The notes: generated by a model from the sequence alone, not told the origin. DNA of 64,000 bases from Drosophila persimilis (GCF_003286085.1 NW_020825346.1:682001-746000); one strand, 5' to 3'. Shown: positions 26,941-39,589, counted from the first letter of the stretch. Numbers and translations: made by a program.

Positions 26941-29071
26941 CTTTAAACGTACCCCGGAATCATAAAACTCTAAAACATACTGTATTATTCTTTGACGCTG
27001 CACAAATTTCGCATAAGCGAATGGATATCATTCCTCTCTCCTCTTTCACGCCCACAAATGCATGTTCTTTCCCATTTAATCGCATTTTCGATTCATAAAA
27101 CATTGCAATTCGAATGCTAAGTGATTCCAGAGTTCCCGAGTATAATTGATACTTTCACGAATCCGCAATGCGATGCTATCCGATGCGATGCGATGCGATG
27201 CGATGTGGTTATTGTCGGTTATTTGTGGGAGCAGCTATGGGCGGGGGGTTTGGGTTTGATATGCCGCATTTTGCAATTACCTGAATCACTTGACAGGCAA
27301 CGACAACAATTACAATCAAATGAAGGCAATGCATGGATGTTCGTGCTGCGAAGCGTTTCGATTACAGCCAGACAGAAGCGATTTCAAAAGTTATTCCATA
27401 CATATGTGATGCGGACTGTCTCCGATTCTGATTCATTTGCCAGCAGAATTTTCTTGTAAATATATTTCCATAAATTGTCTGCTCCTCTTTAACTGCTCTC
27501 GAGAGTAGTTTGTTGGTAGTTGCTAGTTGGTAGTTCTCTTCATTCCGTCTCGTCTCTCTCTCTGATTATTATGCAAAGTGTGAAACGCAATTGTCAACAA
27601 ATTGTCAACCGAATATGGAAATCGTTGAGGCACTTTTTTCTACCCTAAATAGATATACCATAGATATTCGTGGCCGTATATTCGTGACAGGGAACGCCAC
27701 TCGCCAATCGCTTTATGCGAGACAAATATTCATTGAGATTTTGGGCTTGCTGCCAGCTGAAGCTTGACGGTTGGCGGTTGGCGGTTTTTATAGCGAATTT
27801 TATGGAGAGAGAGAGAGAGGGATAGTTTCAGCCAGACAGACAGCCGTGTGTGCTGTGTGGCATATGGAATAGTGATCGATTTCAAGGCCAAAACCAGACA
27901 ACAAAAAGACCGCTTAAAGGCCACCAAAGCGTTCCAACGTCGGAACTCGAGTCCACTCATCAATGTGCGGTTTCATGCACACGCCATGTATGTTGTTTTT
28001 GTACTATTCTTGGGCTCGAGTGGGTCTCCCGTGGAAGCGGTGCTACTGAAACTTTCGTTTTGTAAACGTTTTCTTTTCGTTTGAGATATTCATGGCAAAT
28101 AAAAAATTCATTAATCATAAAAAGATGATTCAAAAGATGCCCTTCCTCTGGTTTCCTATGTGATTCATTTTTGAATAGATGTTTCTATGTATTTCCCCCA
28201 TCATAATCCCAGATACTAGCCTATGTGTGTATTAATCATAGTTTCTAGCAGTTGATGAATCAAATGAATGCTTTTCGCCACTCTTCGATCCTTAGGCAAT
28301 ACATACGGATGTGCATAGAGTGTGTTAGAGGAATACATGTACATAAGTGCATCTTTCATCTGTGAAACCATTAGGGCAATCCCGTGAATACTCCACTCCA
28401 CACCACTCCGTGTGAGTGCGAGTGTGTGTGATTCATTTGAGGGCAAGCGAGTGGATTGGATTGTGTGAGTGAATAAGGGAATGAGTGCTTATCGCTTACA
28501 CAACGAAATACACACACACACACATAGAAATGTTTTCTAATGTTGAATGCCCTGCAATCATTCATCTCCCTCTATGTCGCGCCCTCCTCTTCGGACTACC
28601 CTTTCGCCCACTTCCACTTCCACTCTCCCCACCCATACCCCCGCCCCCCACACACTCCATCGACTTAAGTGGAATGCAATAAACTTTGAGCTTTGCCTCC
28701 CCCACAGCCCCTCTGCTGCTGTTCAAAAGTCAAAATAATAATATTTTCATACCCCCTTAATCGTGGAGCGGCACGGGTATGCTGTGGTTTCTACGAACAA
28801 ATGAATCCACAAGAGACAAGAGGTATCCCATAGTCCCAACACTTCACCGGGCAGACCATTTGCACTTGTTTTTGTTTTTGTTTTTTGTTTTTTCAATATG
28901 TAATATGTCGAAGATGGACAGCGGGGCGGCTGGCTCCCGTTCTTACATTTCGCTGATGTTTTTCCACTCTCGTGGTGCCCTCGAAATTGTCATGTGCTTT
29001 CGATCTGCCTTTCGTGGACGACAGCTTCGGTCTCTCTCTGTCGGCAGTTCCTCCTGTCGACCGACTCTCTC

Positions 29072-29313
29072 TCGAACCCTCTGTCGATTACTGGAGAACC
29101 AAGCAAAATAAGACCCGAAAAGAGAGCGCGTTGTGACTTTCGTCTGCCCTCTGTCGAGCCCTCTTTCGATCACTGGGGAGGAGGCTTAAGGAATAACAAG
29201 GGGTGATTCGTCTCTCGTTCAGCACCACTGAGAGCGGTGTTTGACGCAAGAGAGTGAAGAACGAAGTTAGCTGTTGTTCCGAGCAAAATAAGACCCGAAA
29301 AGAGAGCGCGTTG
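29072..29313 (+). repeat. Direct duplication of a 33-bp segment about 180 bp apart
   Basis: The segment AGCAAAATAAGACCCGAAAA followed by GAGAGCGCGTTG occurs at about 29101 and again at about 29282 with no visible difference. Related flanking pieces (CTCTGTCGATTACTGG, CTCTTTCGATCACTGGGGAG) show that a larger unit was duplicated before the 11-bp repeats expanded inside one copy. Confidence 0.8.
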
Positions 29314-29339
29314 AGAGAGCGGATCAGCCATTCGGCTCC

Positions 29340-29600
29340 GACCAGCGACCCTCTGTGGTTCCTCTGTCGTATCTCTGTCGTATCTCAGTCGTTCCTCTGT
29401 CGTATCTCTGTCGTTCCTCTGTCGTATCTCTGGCGTATCTCAGTCGTTCCTCTGTCGTATCTCTGTCGTTCCCCAATCGTTCCTCTGTGGTTCCCCTGTC
29501 GTTCCTCTCTCGCTGCTCTGTCGTTCCTCTGTCGTTCCCCAAGCGTTCCCCAAGCGTTCCCCAAGCGTTCCACAAGCGTTCCTCTGTAGTTCCTCTGTCG
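29340..29600. repeat. 11-bp minisatellite (TCGTTCCTCTG / TCGTATCTCTG)
   Basis: About 23 imperfect 11-bp units occur, with a later subset of CCCCAAGCGT type. Three units make 33 bp, so the open frames show an 11-residue period. The array is followed by TCGATCACTGGGGAAGATTC, a text that also ends the sequence at 29165-29190. Confidence 0.82.
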
Positions 29601-31143
29601 ATCACTGGGGAAGATTCTTAAGAATGTGCTCTCTGAACGCCATCGCCCTCCGTTTTAGTTCGAAATAGTTCGACTTCAAGTAAAAACTATTTAGTACCTC
29701 CATTTTTTAGTGCTCTTTTTTGTCAGAGAATTATCCATCTCATAGTTTGTGTGTTTAGTTTTGTATTATTTATTTCCCATTCATGTTTTGCTTCACGTTC
29801 CGCGCTCATTTTTGCGTTTAGTAATTTTTCAATTTCGTGGGGGGTTGTGTCCTCACCAGCTACCCCTCTATCTGTATCTCTGTGGGGGGTTCTTCCACTT
29901 TGGTGGTTGCTTTTTGTCTGCCTTGTTACTACAAATTATCGGCGGTACGCTCGGCACGTGCGCGACGTGTTCCACCAGTCAACCAGCCACCAACGCGGAG
30001 GGGGGGCTCAGTCCACCTCCTCCAGCATTCTATTCTGTGGTATCAGTCGAGTCGCAACCATTCCGTTCCCCTCCGTTCGCCCTTCGCCGCCCTTCCATTC
30101 GCATGGCTTTGGTGTAATTGATTTCGCATTGCAATGAATGCGTTTGCTGCGTGCCTGGCTCAGAATTTGCTGCTCTTTGATTGTTTTTTGACTCCTCTTT
30201 GTGTGGAGTTTATCTCAAAGCTGTGGACACTCCTGCTCCACCGCTCTTCTGCTCTCTTGCTCTCCTGCTCTTCCGCTCTCTGGCGGCTGCTTTCTGTTGT
30301 GACAACATTAGCCAAATTGATTTCGACACCGCTCGGTTGTGCCTCATTGAGATTGAAGGAGGAGGAGGAGAGTGTGGGGGAGGAGGGCTGATCGCTCCGC
30401 TCAAGGCCCCGGCCGCCCTCAACCACCCACACGCATACCACGCCCACGCCCACGCCCACGCCATGTCCATGACCAGACGTTGTGGCAGCTCAAGAATCCA
30501 ACAACAATGTTTTCTATCGAAATAAATAAATATACACACACACACACACGAAGTCTATAAATTATGTAAATGTAAATTTCGGTTTTTTATTTTGTCCGGT
30601 GGGGGGGTGGGGGGTATCTGTATATTACTTTTTTTTATGAATTTTTAATTTGTTGCCTGGGATTTCAAACTTTTTTTTTTTTTTGATTTGTGAACTGAAA
30701 AAAAAAACGCCAGAAAGAGTTCGTATCCGTCAGATACGAGTGTGCGACGGAAATGAGGAGCATTCAATGAAATATTTACCAAATCGGCTTGATGGTGACT
30801 TTGGCAAGTATCTAAAAGATACAAATTAGTGTGGGCAACCATGAGATACATGTGTGCGGCCTATGAGGTGTCCAAAATGAACTTTTGAGTGGATGTGGGT
30901 GATCGGGTATATGGTATCCGCTATGCGGGCATTGGGATGTATCTTTTGTACAACAGATACATTTTCATTATTCGAAGAGCCCCCCCTTCAAGGTGGTTTT
31001 GTCCATCTTTGAGATGCTTTTTCGATGGGCGCCAATCCCCTTGGTTTTTAGGGGATTTTAATGGGAATAAGTACGAGTATCTTGCAGATACTTTTGGCAG
31101 AAACATCTAATAGATCTAATATAATGATAGTGATATCCATCAG

Positions 31144-31400
31144 ATACATATAAAAGATACAATATCTGCTGCCAATCAATGTATCTTTCAAATATACATA
31201 TGTATGTATGTTTTTGAACAAAAAGTATCTTTTAGCACTTTTCAAATACATATAAAAGATACAATATCTGCTGCCAATCAATGTATCTGTCAAATATGTC
31301 TTTACACAAAAGGTATCTTTTAGCAATTCTGAGATATGTACATATAAAAGATACAATATCTTTTAAATATATGTCTTTGAACAAAAAGTATCTTTCGTGC
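31144..31400 (+). repeat. About 100-bp tandem repeat, three copies
   Basis: The text TACATATAAAAGATACAATA begins at 31145, 31247 and 31339. The first two copies go on with TCTGCTGCCAATCAATGTAT. Each unit carries several AGATAC or GTATCT hexamers and ends in an AAAAGTATCTTTTAGC-like stretch. Confidence 0.82.
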
Positions 31401-33349
31401 AAAGTCAGTGTAACACCCTGAACAATCCATGAACTCTCTGGAGTTTCTATCTACATATCTGTGAGATAGTTTTATGGCTGGCTTTTTTGGCTAATGGCTG
31501 AAAAAGCCGAAAAAAAGGAAACGAAATGAAATGAAATTCCACGCTTACACAATTTGTATCTGCATCTGGCAGATACTCGCAGACGTGTAGGTGAAAGGCG
31601 CCCCGCCAGATCGAAAAGCAAAACACACGCCACTAAACAGAGGCGTTGAGATATTTATGATACGATACGCGCGGTCTCGTCTGGCGCGGTGCGGAGAGGG
31701 GCGGGGCGTGGCGGGGCGGGGCGGGGCGGCTAGTGGCCTACGAAAAAATGCAGCGCAACTAAATTCGTTAGTTGCCGTTGCAAAAGCTGACCGTAGGATA
31801 CAATGAAAATATGAAAGTGCAACAACGGCAGCAGCAGCTGAACAGAGAGGAAAAAAAAAAACTAAACCTGTTCAGCAACTTTTACGCTGCGCCCTCGTGG
31901 AACGCAAGTGGATGCCATTCAGGCGGCAGCACAACAGAGCAACGGTACCTCTCTCGGTCTCTCCCCAGAGCGGTAGAATTTATGCAGAGCCCCCCCTCCC
32001 CCCTCCCCATTCCCCAACCAGATACTCCGATTGTAGAACTACCATCAGGTTGAGATACAAATTTCCCACAAGCAAAAGGATACAGACAGACAGCTTTTGG
32101 GAATCGATCTCAAAGCCACTGCCACTTACAGGGTATCTCTCTTTGGTGGGGAGCATGGTGGTGGGAGGGAGATTATGGGGGGTGGGGGGAATTAACATGT
32201 AGAAGAGAAAAGAGGTCGACCGATCGACCGATCGACCGTCTTCTTTGTGCTCCAAACGAAACGAAACGAAACGACGAAAGGCAGCACAAAAGATCACAAG
32301 AAGTAACCGAATAATGAGATTGAGAAGAACGAACGGTGGGGGGGGGGAGGGGGGCTGACGTCACTGAAGTTCTAATTGGAAAGACAGACAGAGAGATAGG
32401 GAGAGAGACAGAGAGGGCTAGAGAGGGAGGAGCCCTATAATTAAAGAGGAATACCACACATACGAATATATTGTACGTTGAGACAAGCCTCACTGGCAAA
32501 AGATACTCCAACGATGTATCTATTGGGTGGGGAATTTATCTAAAATCCGGGGAAATTATTGACAAGGAAAAGACTTGCCATTCCAGCCTTCTATGTGGAT
32601 GGTGTCGACTTGCAAATGCATCTCTGGAATGATCTATTATTTAGAACTCGAATATCTTTGCCTTTATATACATTGATCTCGTTTCAAACTGCCGCAAACA
32701 ACATCCCACAGATGTTTCTGATGCGGAACTTGCAGATCCGTGGTGTTTCCCACGCACACTGCCGTGTATCGCATGTATCTATGTATCTACATGTTTGATT
32801 TATAACATACGACACTTTCGCGTTGAATTCTTTGTGCGATTTGCATGGAAAACACACATGAATGAATGAATGAATGAATGAACGAATGAATGGGCGACTG
32901 AATGTATCTCCAAATTAAATGCGGAAAGAAATTAGCATAAATGTCGCTGCGGGAATACATTGATCTTTTCGGGGGTCTGCGCTCTCTGGGATCAACCCTG
33001 GTATCTGGGGGTCTGGTGTCTGGTGTCTGGTGTCTCTGGGTCAAATCGTTGGGCCGCACCGTTAGAATGGGTATCTATATGTGTATCTGGCAATTAAATC
33101 GCTACAAAATTTAATTCTGTCTATCTATATCTTTCCTTTCTGTTTCTGTTTCTCTTCTGCTTTTTTTTTTTTTGGGTTGCCCCTCTAAAAATATGTTTTT
33201 ATTGCTAGATTTTTAGTGGCTTCGGGAGAAGTGTTTTACATGGAATTAATGCGGATTTTCATTTACTTTTTTATTATGTTTTGTTGTTATTTTTATAGAG
33301 CATTAAATGGAAATCAGAGGGCGAGAGATGCAATAAAAGAGAAGGCTCG

Positions 33350-33660
33350 ACAAATACATATACAATCCACAAATATATGCAGGTACAATCCACAAACAGA
33401 GGCACATACGATCCACATACAAATGCAGATACTAGACACTAAAAGATACAAATGCAGTCCACAAAAAGTTAGGCCACACACACACACATATGCAGACATA
33501 TTTCCCACATGCAGACACAGATATAGTCCACAGACATAAAGATACAATCCACAAACAAATGAATAGAAAATCCACACAAAAAAAAAAAGATGCAGATACA
33601 TTCCAAACACTCCATAAACGGGCGAAGAAACAATCCACAAATACAATCCACAATCCACAC
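33350..33660 (+). repeat. Degenerate ACAATCCACAAA repeats
   Basis: The phrase AATCCACAAA or GTCCACA(A/G)A occurs about twelve times at roughly 20-30-bp spacing, mixed with AGATACA and ATGCAGA words. The minus-strand Cys/Tyr/Leu-rich frames here are products of the repeat. Confidence 0.65.
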
Positions 33661-34322
33661 TCGAAAAGGCGTCGTTGCGATTTTGCAATAATTATCTAAC
33701 CCCCAAGCGCCCCCCTCTGGGGGCTACCCCTGCCCACTAACCTTCCAATCGACACCCCCCGCCACCCCCCCTCGCTGGCCAGTGCCCCGTGCCACAGCCA
33801 CTTATTGTAAAAGTTCAACAACAAAAACAACAACAACATAAATAGCTGACAAAATGAGAGGCGCGATGGTGAGCGCCGCACATTATGTGGAATGTGCCAC
33901 AGATCGTGTCTCTCTCGCTCTCTCTTCCTGCAGCTTGCCGCAAAATAAAGAAAAGGCTGTCGTTGGATCAGTTCTCGATTGGGGAGCGGGGCAGGCTTCC
34001 AAATGAGAAGAACGGAATGTGAAAGATCCATTCAACTGGTGCTCAAAAAAGGCAGATTATCGAAGGATGTTTACTGCCGAAAAATGAATGGGTCCCAGCC
34101 CCTTTCGCTTACCCAAATTAATGATTAGGAGCACTTATCAAGGACCAGCAAGGATACATTCCACAGGAAGTAACACCCGTCATGAGGTATTTTTTCAACC
34201 AAAAATCGCTTAAATAAATCGCAAATCTCTGTGGTTTTTTGTACCGTGAGGAGTATCCCCTTTTTTAAGGCGCGTCTTTCACCCACACAGACACAGAGAA
34301 GAGGCAGCAACCATCCACAAGT

Positions 34323-34345
34323 GGGGGGGGGGGGGGGGGGGGGGG
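34323..34345. repeat. Homopolymer G tract, 23 bp
   Basis: Uninterrupted G run after GTGGATGGTTGC-like flanking sequence read on the other strand. No coding context. Confidence 0.9.
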
Positions 34346-34919
34346 ACTGAGTATCTGATTACAGTTTGAATGTCTGCACAATGAACCAGAAAATTTTGGC
34401 CATTTGCTGGCTGCGGCAGGTGGCAGGTGGCAGGTGCTGCCTCCATGGCTCAAAGATTTCTCTGCGACAGGGATACTCGTAGAGCAACAACAACAAACAA
34501 AAAAACGTGACTCTGTGGCAACAAGTAAGCCGAAAGGTCCACTCCCGCCATGAAGTGTGGCAACGCCGCTGCAGCTACAAACAATTACAGTTATTTTATG
34601 AGTTTGCAGAGCAGAACCAAAGCCAAAGCCAAAGGCAGGAGCAGCAGGCGGCAGGCGGATGCACTGGAAAAGCCACTTCATTTTCCAAAGAGAGCGGAAA
34701 TTTAATGAGCAACGCCCTCACAATGATGCTGCCTGCCTGCCTGCCTGCCTGCCGATGATGATGCCACAGCAATTGTGTGGCATCTGAAGGGTATACACGC
34801 CAGCCCCAGCTGGCTTTCATCTCTATAAATCTGTTGGGGCAGAGCTTAATCCTCGGAGTCGAAATTAAACAATTTTCAAATATCAAGGAATCAATCGGCA
34901 TATTCATAAATCAATGGAG

Positions 34920-35660
34920 AATTTTCATTTTTTAAATTCTGTATATACATTTTTTATTTATTTGGGGAAAAATTCCTGGACAGATTTTTGTAGTTCTTTT
35001 TTCTTTGCGGTTTTTTTTGTTAGTTTTTGGTGAAAAAATTCCTAATGTAAATTTTAGTTTTGCTAAAAAAAAAAAAGGTGAAAAAAATCCTAATGTGATA
35101 TTTATATTTTTTTATTTCTAGATAAAAGCTTCCTAATATTAATTGTCATCTATTTTTTATTTGTTTTTATTTATCTTTCTTGAACAAAAATTTTAATGAG
35201 AATTTTAATGTATTTTTTATTTCTGTTTGTATTGTATTTCTTGCTAAAAAAAAAAAAAATTCCTCATGTGAATTTCTATGTATTTTTATTTCTACGTAAA
35301 AAATTTCTAATGTGAATTTAAATTTATTTTAAGTTCCTGTTGTTTTTCTTATTTCTTTCTTAAAAATTTCTCAGATGAATTTCTATGTATTTTTATTATA
35401 TTTTTTTTTTTAGTTAAAAAATTACTAATGTCAATTTTAATTTATTTTTAATTCGTGATTTAATTTATTTTCGTTTATTTTTTTTTTATTGCATTTCTTG
35501 CTAATGTGAATTTTTATATATTTTTATTTTTAGTTAAAAAATATTTGATTTTTTTTTATTTATATTTCTTAGTAAAAAAAAATCGATTATACCTCGATGT
35601 AAATCTAAAAACTAGCCATAGATCGCATTATTTTTATATTCTTCTTTGATTTTCTGCGAT
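34920..35660 (+). repeat. AT-rich degenerate repeat with recurring TAATGTGAATTT text
   Basis: Short phrases (AAAAAATTCCTAATGTGAAT, then TTTTATTTATTTTTATTTCT) recur irregularly about every 60-100 bp. No coding potential is visible. Confidence 0.55.
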
Positions 35661-37767
35661 TAATGGGTATTCATTTATTTTATAGGATTATTTTCCCCAC
35701 TTGAAACAGCTCCAAATGCACCAACAAATTTCCACCCGAGGCAACACCACACCATGCCACACCAGAGACAGACACAGACGCAGACACAGACACACTCGTA
35801 GCAGGCAGTGGGGCATCATCGGAGGCAGAGGCAGAGCCAGAGCCCCAGAGAACTAGCTGTTCGCTGTTCGGTATTCGGTATTCGCTTTTGTAATGATGCG
35901 TTTAGATGATTATGAGCTCCGAAGCCTCGAAGCCAAATTGGAGCATAACCGGTAGTGGCTGGAGCCATAGCCGCCGCCCAGCCATCATTTTGTGGTCATT
36001 TGTGGAGGCAGCATCTGCATCCATCTGAAGCGTGCGCTAGGACATGCCTCGAGAGGCGAAAATGTGTAATTGAGTTGCCGGTCTGTGGCAGGAGGATGGA
36101 AACAAGATACTTTAAAGCGGTTCGTCGTTTCGACGGCTCCTTGGCATGCTTCAATGGTTATTTCAGTGCTAAACAGACCGTTTATTGCACTTGGAGCCGC
36201 TATGCAACACTAATGGCAGTAATGGACGACCAAAAACAACGAAAAAAAGAAGGAAGGAAAATAGACTGGCATGACTGGCATTTTTTCGCTCTCGCTCTCT
36301 CTCTCTCTCTCTCGCCCTTGCGGCAGAGTGCCATTCCAGTGTTGAGCAATGCCTCATGCAGTGTTCAACAACGGAACCTCTTGCTCACCATTAAAAAATA
36401 CTCAAAAATACTCATTTCTTCGCCCCTGCCAAAGTCTGTTACTAGGCCAGGCTTCAAGCTTCAGGCAGCAAGCGCCATGTGCCGCATGAACGACTGCAGT
36501 TGCCTCATTTTTTCAGGCCTAACCCCGAGACATGCCACTTTCACATACAAAAAAATGTTTTAAAAGAAAATATACAAAAAAAACGAAGATAAATGATGTT
36601 CGCAGCTTTGAATACCCTGTACCCTAGTACCCTTGGCCCATGGAAGACCTGGCATTTTTTAGAATATTTCACTAAATAATTAGAAATTAGAAAACCAGAT
36701 AATAATAGACTAAAATATATTCTGGAGCTCTGCAGAAATTTCAATTCTAAATTGATTTTTGTTGGCCACAATTCCATTGAGGGAAACCATTTTATGCTGG
36801 AGTCGCCACAAATATCTTTATGAAAACAATGAAATTATGTATGTGGCAACAACAACAAAAACTGGGGCCACAACCAACTGTTGCCAGGTAACCAGGGAAC
36901 TCCTACCTGGCCCTCCCCCTCCCCCCTTTGTTTGCGCCACTTACCAGCAAATCAATCGGCAGTTGGCGGCATAATTCAAGGGGCAGGCAGCATATTAGAA
37001 ATGCGGCAACGTCGCTAATAAGGGGGGGCATAGGCAGAGCATGGCACCCATAGAGGTGGGGGGGGGATATCAATATTTCAGTCAAATTTCCCCTAAACGA
37101 ACGGACACCCAGGATCTGTGTTTGTGGCTAAAAGGGCAGGCCCCCGCCTTGCCGTTGCCGTTCGTTTAATTTTATTGCCCACCGCCCGCTACCCGCCAGC
37201 CGACCCTCCTGCGGCTACCGCAATTCAATTTTCACGCTCGTTGACATTTCTTTTCTCTGAGATTTTCTCATTTTCACAGCCATCTTTCCCGGTCCACCGC
37301 ACACACGCCCACCTCCCCCGCCCCCACAACAGCAAAAGTTCAACTTTCAATTTTAATGCTGGCCTTTCCCCGCGAGGGAGAGGCAGAGGCAGAGGCAGAG
37401 AAAGATTATAATCAATTTGTATATATTTTTATGTAGCCCCACGCCCCCAGGAGAGTAGGATTCCGGATTCCACTTCCCCTCCAAATGGGGCGGGTATTAG
37501 GCGCTTCATTTAGTCCCAGGAAAATTAACATTTTCTGCCACCAAATGGCAGGCAACGAAAGGGAGGGAGGGGGGGAATCCATCAAAGGTTACGCCTTGGA
37601 ATCCTCGAAACAAAAAATCTATGCATATATGTATTTTCCTCTTTGAAGTCTAGTGTTGACAAAGTAAATATCGGTTTGGTGGTTAGGGCTGACGCTTTTT
37701 TTCGGATGAGACCTTGGATCTGGCCACACTTTTTTCTGATTTCACATTTCATCGCAGAGCCGACGCA

Positions 37768-37778
37768 TCGTTCAGTCG
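37768..37778 (+). promoter_or_regulatory. Initiator-like core promoter of the MCRS1-like gene
   Basis: The text CGTTCAGTCGC matches the Drosophila initiator TCAGTY. It sits upstream of a plausible short non-coding exon ending in a consensus donor. No TATA box lies about 30 bp upstream, as expected for a broadly expressed gene. Confidence 0.35.
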
Positions 37779-38449
37779 CAACCAAAAATTCGCTAAAATC
37801 GCGCAAAAAAAAAGACATCCAGAAATTTTCAATCAACTTTTCAAAGGTTTTCCACAATTCAAGGTCAGTATTTTTGGGGTGGAACGCACACGCATCCCCT
37901 AGTGCAAGCTGAAATTCGTAATCAAGTGACGCCATCCGCTGTGGTGAGGACCATCCACTCTCTCTCTCTCTCCCTCCCTCTCTCTTGCGGCTTTTAGAGG
38001 GACAAGCGCTGTTCTGGATACCCTTTTTCCGGCAAAATATCACTGGCCTTCCACCCATGGAAACTGTCCTAAGACCGAAAAACCTTGAGCCATTGAAGGA
38101 GACATTTAAAAGTTTATTTTGTTCGACAATACAAGGCCCTCAAAGCGTTTTCGCATTCAATAAAGCGAATAAAGTCGGAGAGCGAGAGGGAGAGCGAGAG
38201 AGAGTGTTGCCTCTCTGGAAAACCACTTCCAACACTAGGTATTTGACAATCCTACAACACTAAAACGTTTTGCATTTCTTTACAGCACTGTTTTGGCAAT
38301 TGGCAGCAGAAAAAATAGCGTCAGTTCTAAGAGAAACGCAAACAAAAAGTGGCATAAAACCGAATTGGAAAAGGCAATCCGCTGCGAAGATATTAACGTC
38401 TATATTCCGGATAATTTCTTGCTCTTTGTTTTTGGAACTTGTGTGGAAA
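37772..38449 (+). other. 5'UTR with intron of the MCRS1-like gene
   Basis: A likely first non-coding exon runs from an Inr-like TTCAGTCG (about 37770-37777) to 37863. It is followed by a consensus GTCAGT donor at 37864-37869. The matching acceptor is CATTTCTTTACAG, ending at 38285, so the intron is about 422 bp. It contains a CT tract (37957-37985) and a GA tract (about 38178-38202). Exon 2 then runs 164 bp to the ATG at 38450. The splice pair is inferred from motifs only. A start within the second exon is also possible. Confidence 0.45.
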
Positions 38450-39589
38450 ATGTCGCTGTCGAAATTCAAGCGCGAGGATATGGATTTATCCGACGATAAC
38501 GTGATGGTGCTGCGTCCCATAAGGAAAATGACGCCACGTGCCAGGGCGGGAGGCAAGAAGAACCGAATGACCAGCCGCTGGAAGCCGATCGACGACCTGT
38601 CCCTGCTGACGGCCATGGACCGGGTGAACGACATCAAGATCGTGCATCGTGTGTGCAAATTCTCGTGCGAGTTCTCCCTGAAGGAGGTCCATCGGCGCTG
38701 GCTGGCGCTGCTCTACTCGTCCAAGGATTCGAAGACGGCCAAGGCGGCCATCGAGAACCTCCACCCGGAGACGGTGGCCGGTGTCAGGGCCCAGACGGTA
38801 CTCAGTCCGGAGGAGGAGGAAGTCATCATGAGGATCAAGAGCACGGAGTCGCCCACACTGGGGCTGTTTCAGGAGCTGATCGACCAGAATGCGGCCGTCT
38901 TTTTGCGCGAACGCACGGCCCAATATCTGCAAACGTACTGGCGGGATCTCCGGAGGTATATGCTGCTGCCCGACCAGGAGATCCCGCCGGCAGGCGAAGA
39001 GCCGCTCCATCTGCAGAGCTTCTCCGAGGCCGAGGCGGAGGCCTTCAATGTCGATATCCACCAGCCCGTCGACGAGGAGCTGGAGGCCGAGCTGGAGGCC
39101 GAGCTGGAGCTCCAGAGCCGCCGGAACAGGCGTTCGATCCGTTTGCTGGAGAACGAACTGTCCCGCCTGTCCGTCCTGGTGGACTGCGGCCGCGGTCCCC
39201 GGGAGCTGGACAGCAACACGATTGCCTGCTTGTGCGGCCATCGGGTGCGCTTTCTGATCCAGCATCCGGAGGTCAGTTTCGGCCGGGACGGCAAGGAGGG
39301 TTCCGACTGGAGGGTGGACATTGACCTCGGGCTGGAGGGTGCCGCCGAGAAGGTGTCCCGTCTCCAGGGCACCATTCGGCTGCGCAACGACGGCATCATC
39401 CTCGTGGCCAATATCGGCAAGCGGACCATCTTTGTGCAGGGCCAGCCCCTGCTAACCGGCCACACGACACGGCTCGAGGACAACATGCTGGTGGAGATAT
39501 GCCGCCTGACCTTCACGTTCATCGTTAACCCCAATGCCGTCGAGGCCGTCCGCCAGCAGTGCGCGAAGACATCGGAGCCGTTCCAGTAA
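38450..39589 (+). CDS. MCRS1/Rcd5-like protein (MCRS_N region plus FHA domain)
   Basis: This is a 379-codon intronless coding region starting at ATG 38450 (MSLSKFKREDMD, with A at -3). The frame stays open 60 codons further upstream, but that text has no protein character and crosses a splice acceptor. Residues about 43-240 follow the MCRS1 N-terminal domain: RWKPIDDLSLLTAM, then FSCEFSLKEVHRRWLALLY, HPETVAGV and RTAQYLQTYWRDLRRYMLLPD. A Glu/Ala/Leu coiled-coil-like segment sits at 206-245. Residues about 268-362 form an FHA domain with SFGRD (276-280), SRLQG (303-307, Gln where many FHA domains have His, as I recall for MCRS1 too), NIGKRTIFVQG and a closing TFTFIVN. MCRS1 proteins act in the NSL and INO80 chromatin complexes, and Drosophila Rcd5 is also tied to centrosomes. 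Human MCRS1 is about 460 residues, so this copy lacks most of the variable N-terminus. Whether it is the Rcd5 orthologue or a paralogue cannot be decided here. Confidence 0.87.
   Translation: MSLSKFKREDMDLSDDNVMVLRPIRKMTPRARAGGKKNRMTSRWKPIDDLSLLTAMDRVNDIKIVHRVCKFSCEFSLKEVHRRWLALLYSSKDSKTAKAAIENLHPETVAGVRAQTVLSPEEEEVIMRIKSTESPTLGLFQELIDQNAAVFLRERTAQYLQTYWRDLRRYMLLPDQEIPPAGEEPLHLQSFSEAEAEAFNVDIHQPVDEELEAELEAELELQSRRNRRSIRLLENELSRLSVLVDCGRGPRELDSNTIACLCGHRVRFLIQHPEVSFGRDGKEGSDWRVDIDLGLEGAAEKVSRLQGTIRLRNDGIILVANIGKRTIFVQGQPLLTGHTTRLEDNMLVEICRLTFTFIVNPNAVEAVRQQCAKTSEPFQ

Larger units (their letters stand above)
25190..37767. other. Gene-poor, repeat-rich interval between sprint and the MCRS1-like gene
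   Basis: I see no supported gene in this 12.6 kb. It holds the acceptor-side sequence of a further sprint intron just right of 25189. It also has a CA run (25303-25322), a CT tract (about 26423-26445), the 12-bp minisatellite (26690-26940), GATGC pentamers (about 27176-27205) and GTCGTTCCTCT-type repeats (29340-29600). An AGATAC-rich zone covers 30700-33100, with GGGGC repeats at 31694-31728, and GTGTCTG repeats lie at about 33010-33040. Degenerate repeats carrying AATCCACA fill 33350-33660. A 23-bp G run is at 34323-34345, and AT-rich sequence with recurring AATTCCTAATGTGAATTT-like text fills 34920-35600. Confidence 0.6.

Noticed and set aside
26658..27098. Plus-strand 146-codon frame of Phe-His-Ser-Ser repeats
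   Set aside because: The 12-bp repeat keeps every frame periodic; there is no unique domain.
30160..30459. Minus-strand 99-codon frame with SPTLSSSSFNLNEAQPSG text
   Set aside because: It looks mildly protein-like, but it rests on CT-rich repeats and lacks clear splice sites at both ends.
38270..38449. 60-codon upstream extension of the MCRS1-like frame
   Set aside because: It crosses a good splice acceptor at 38284-38285, lacks family similarity, and the ATG at 38450 has the better context.
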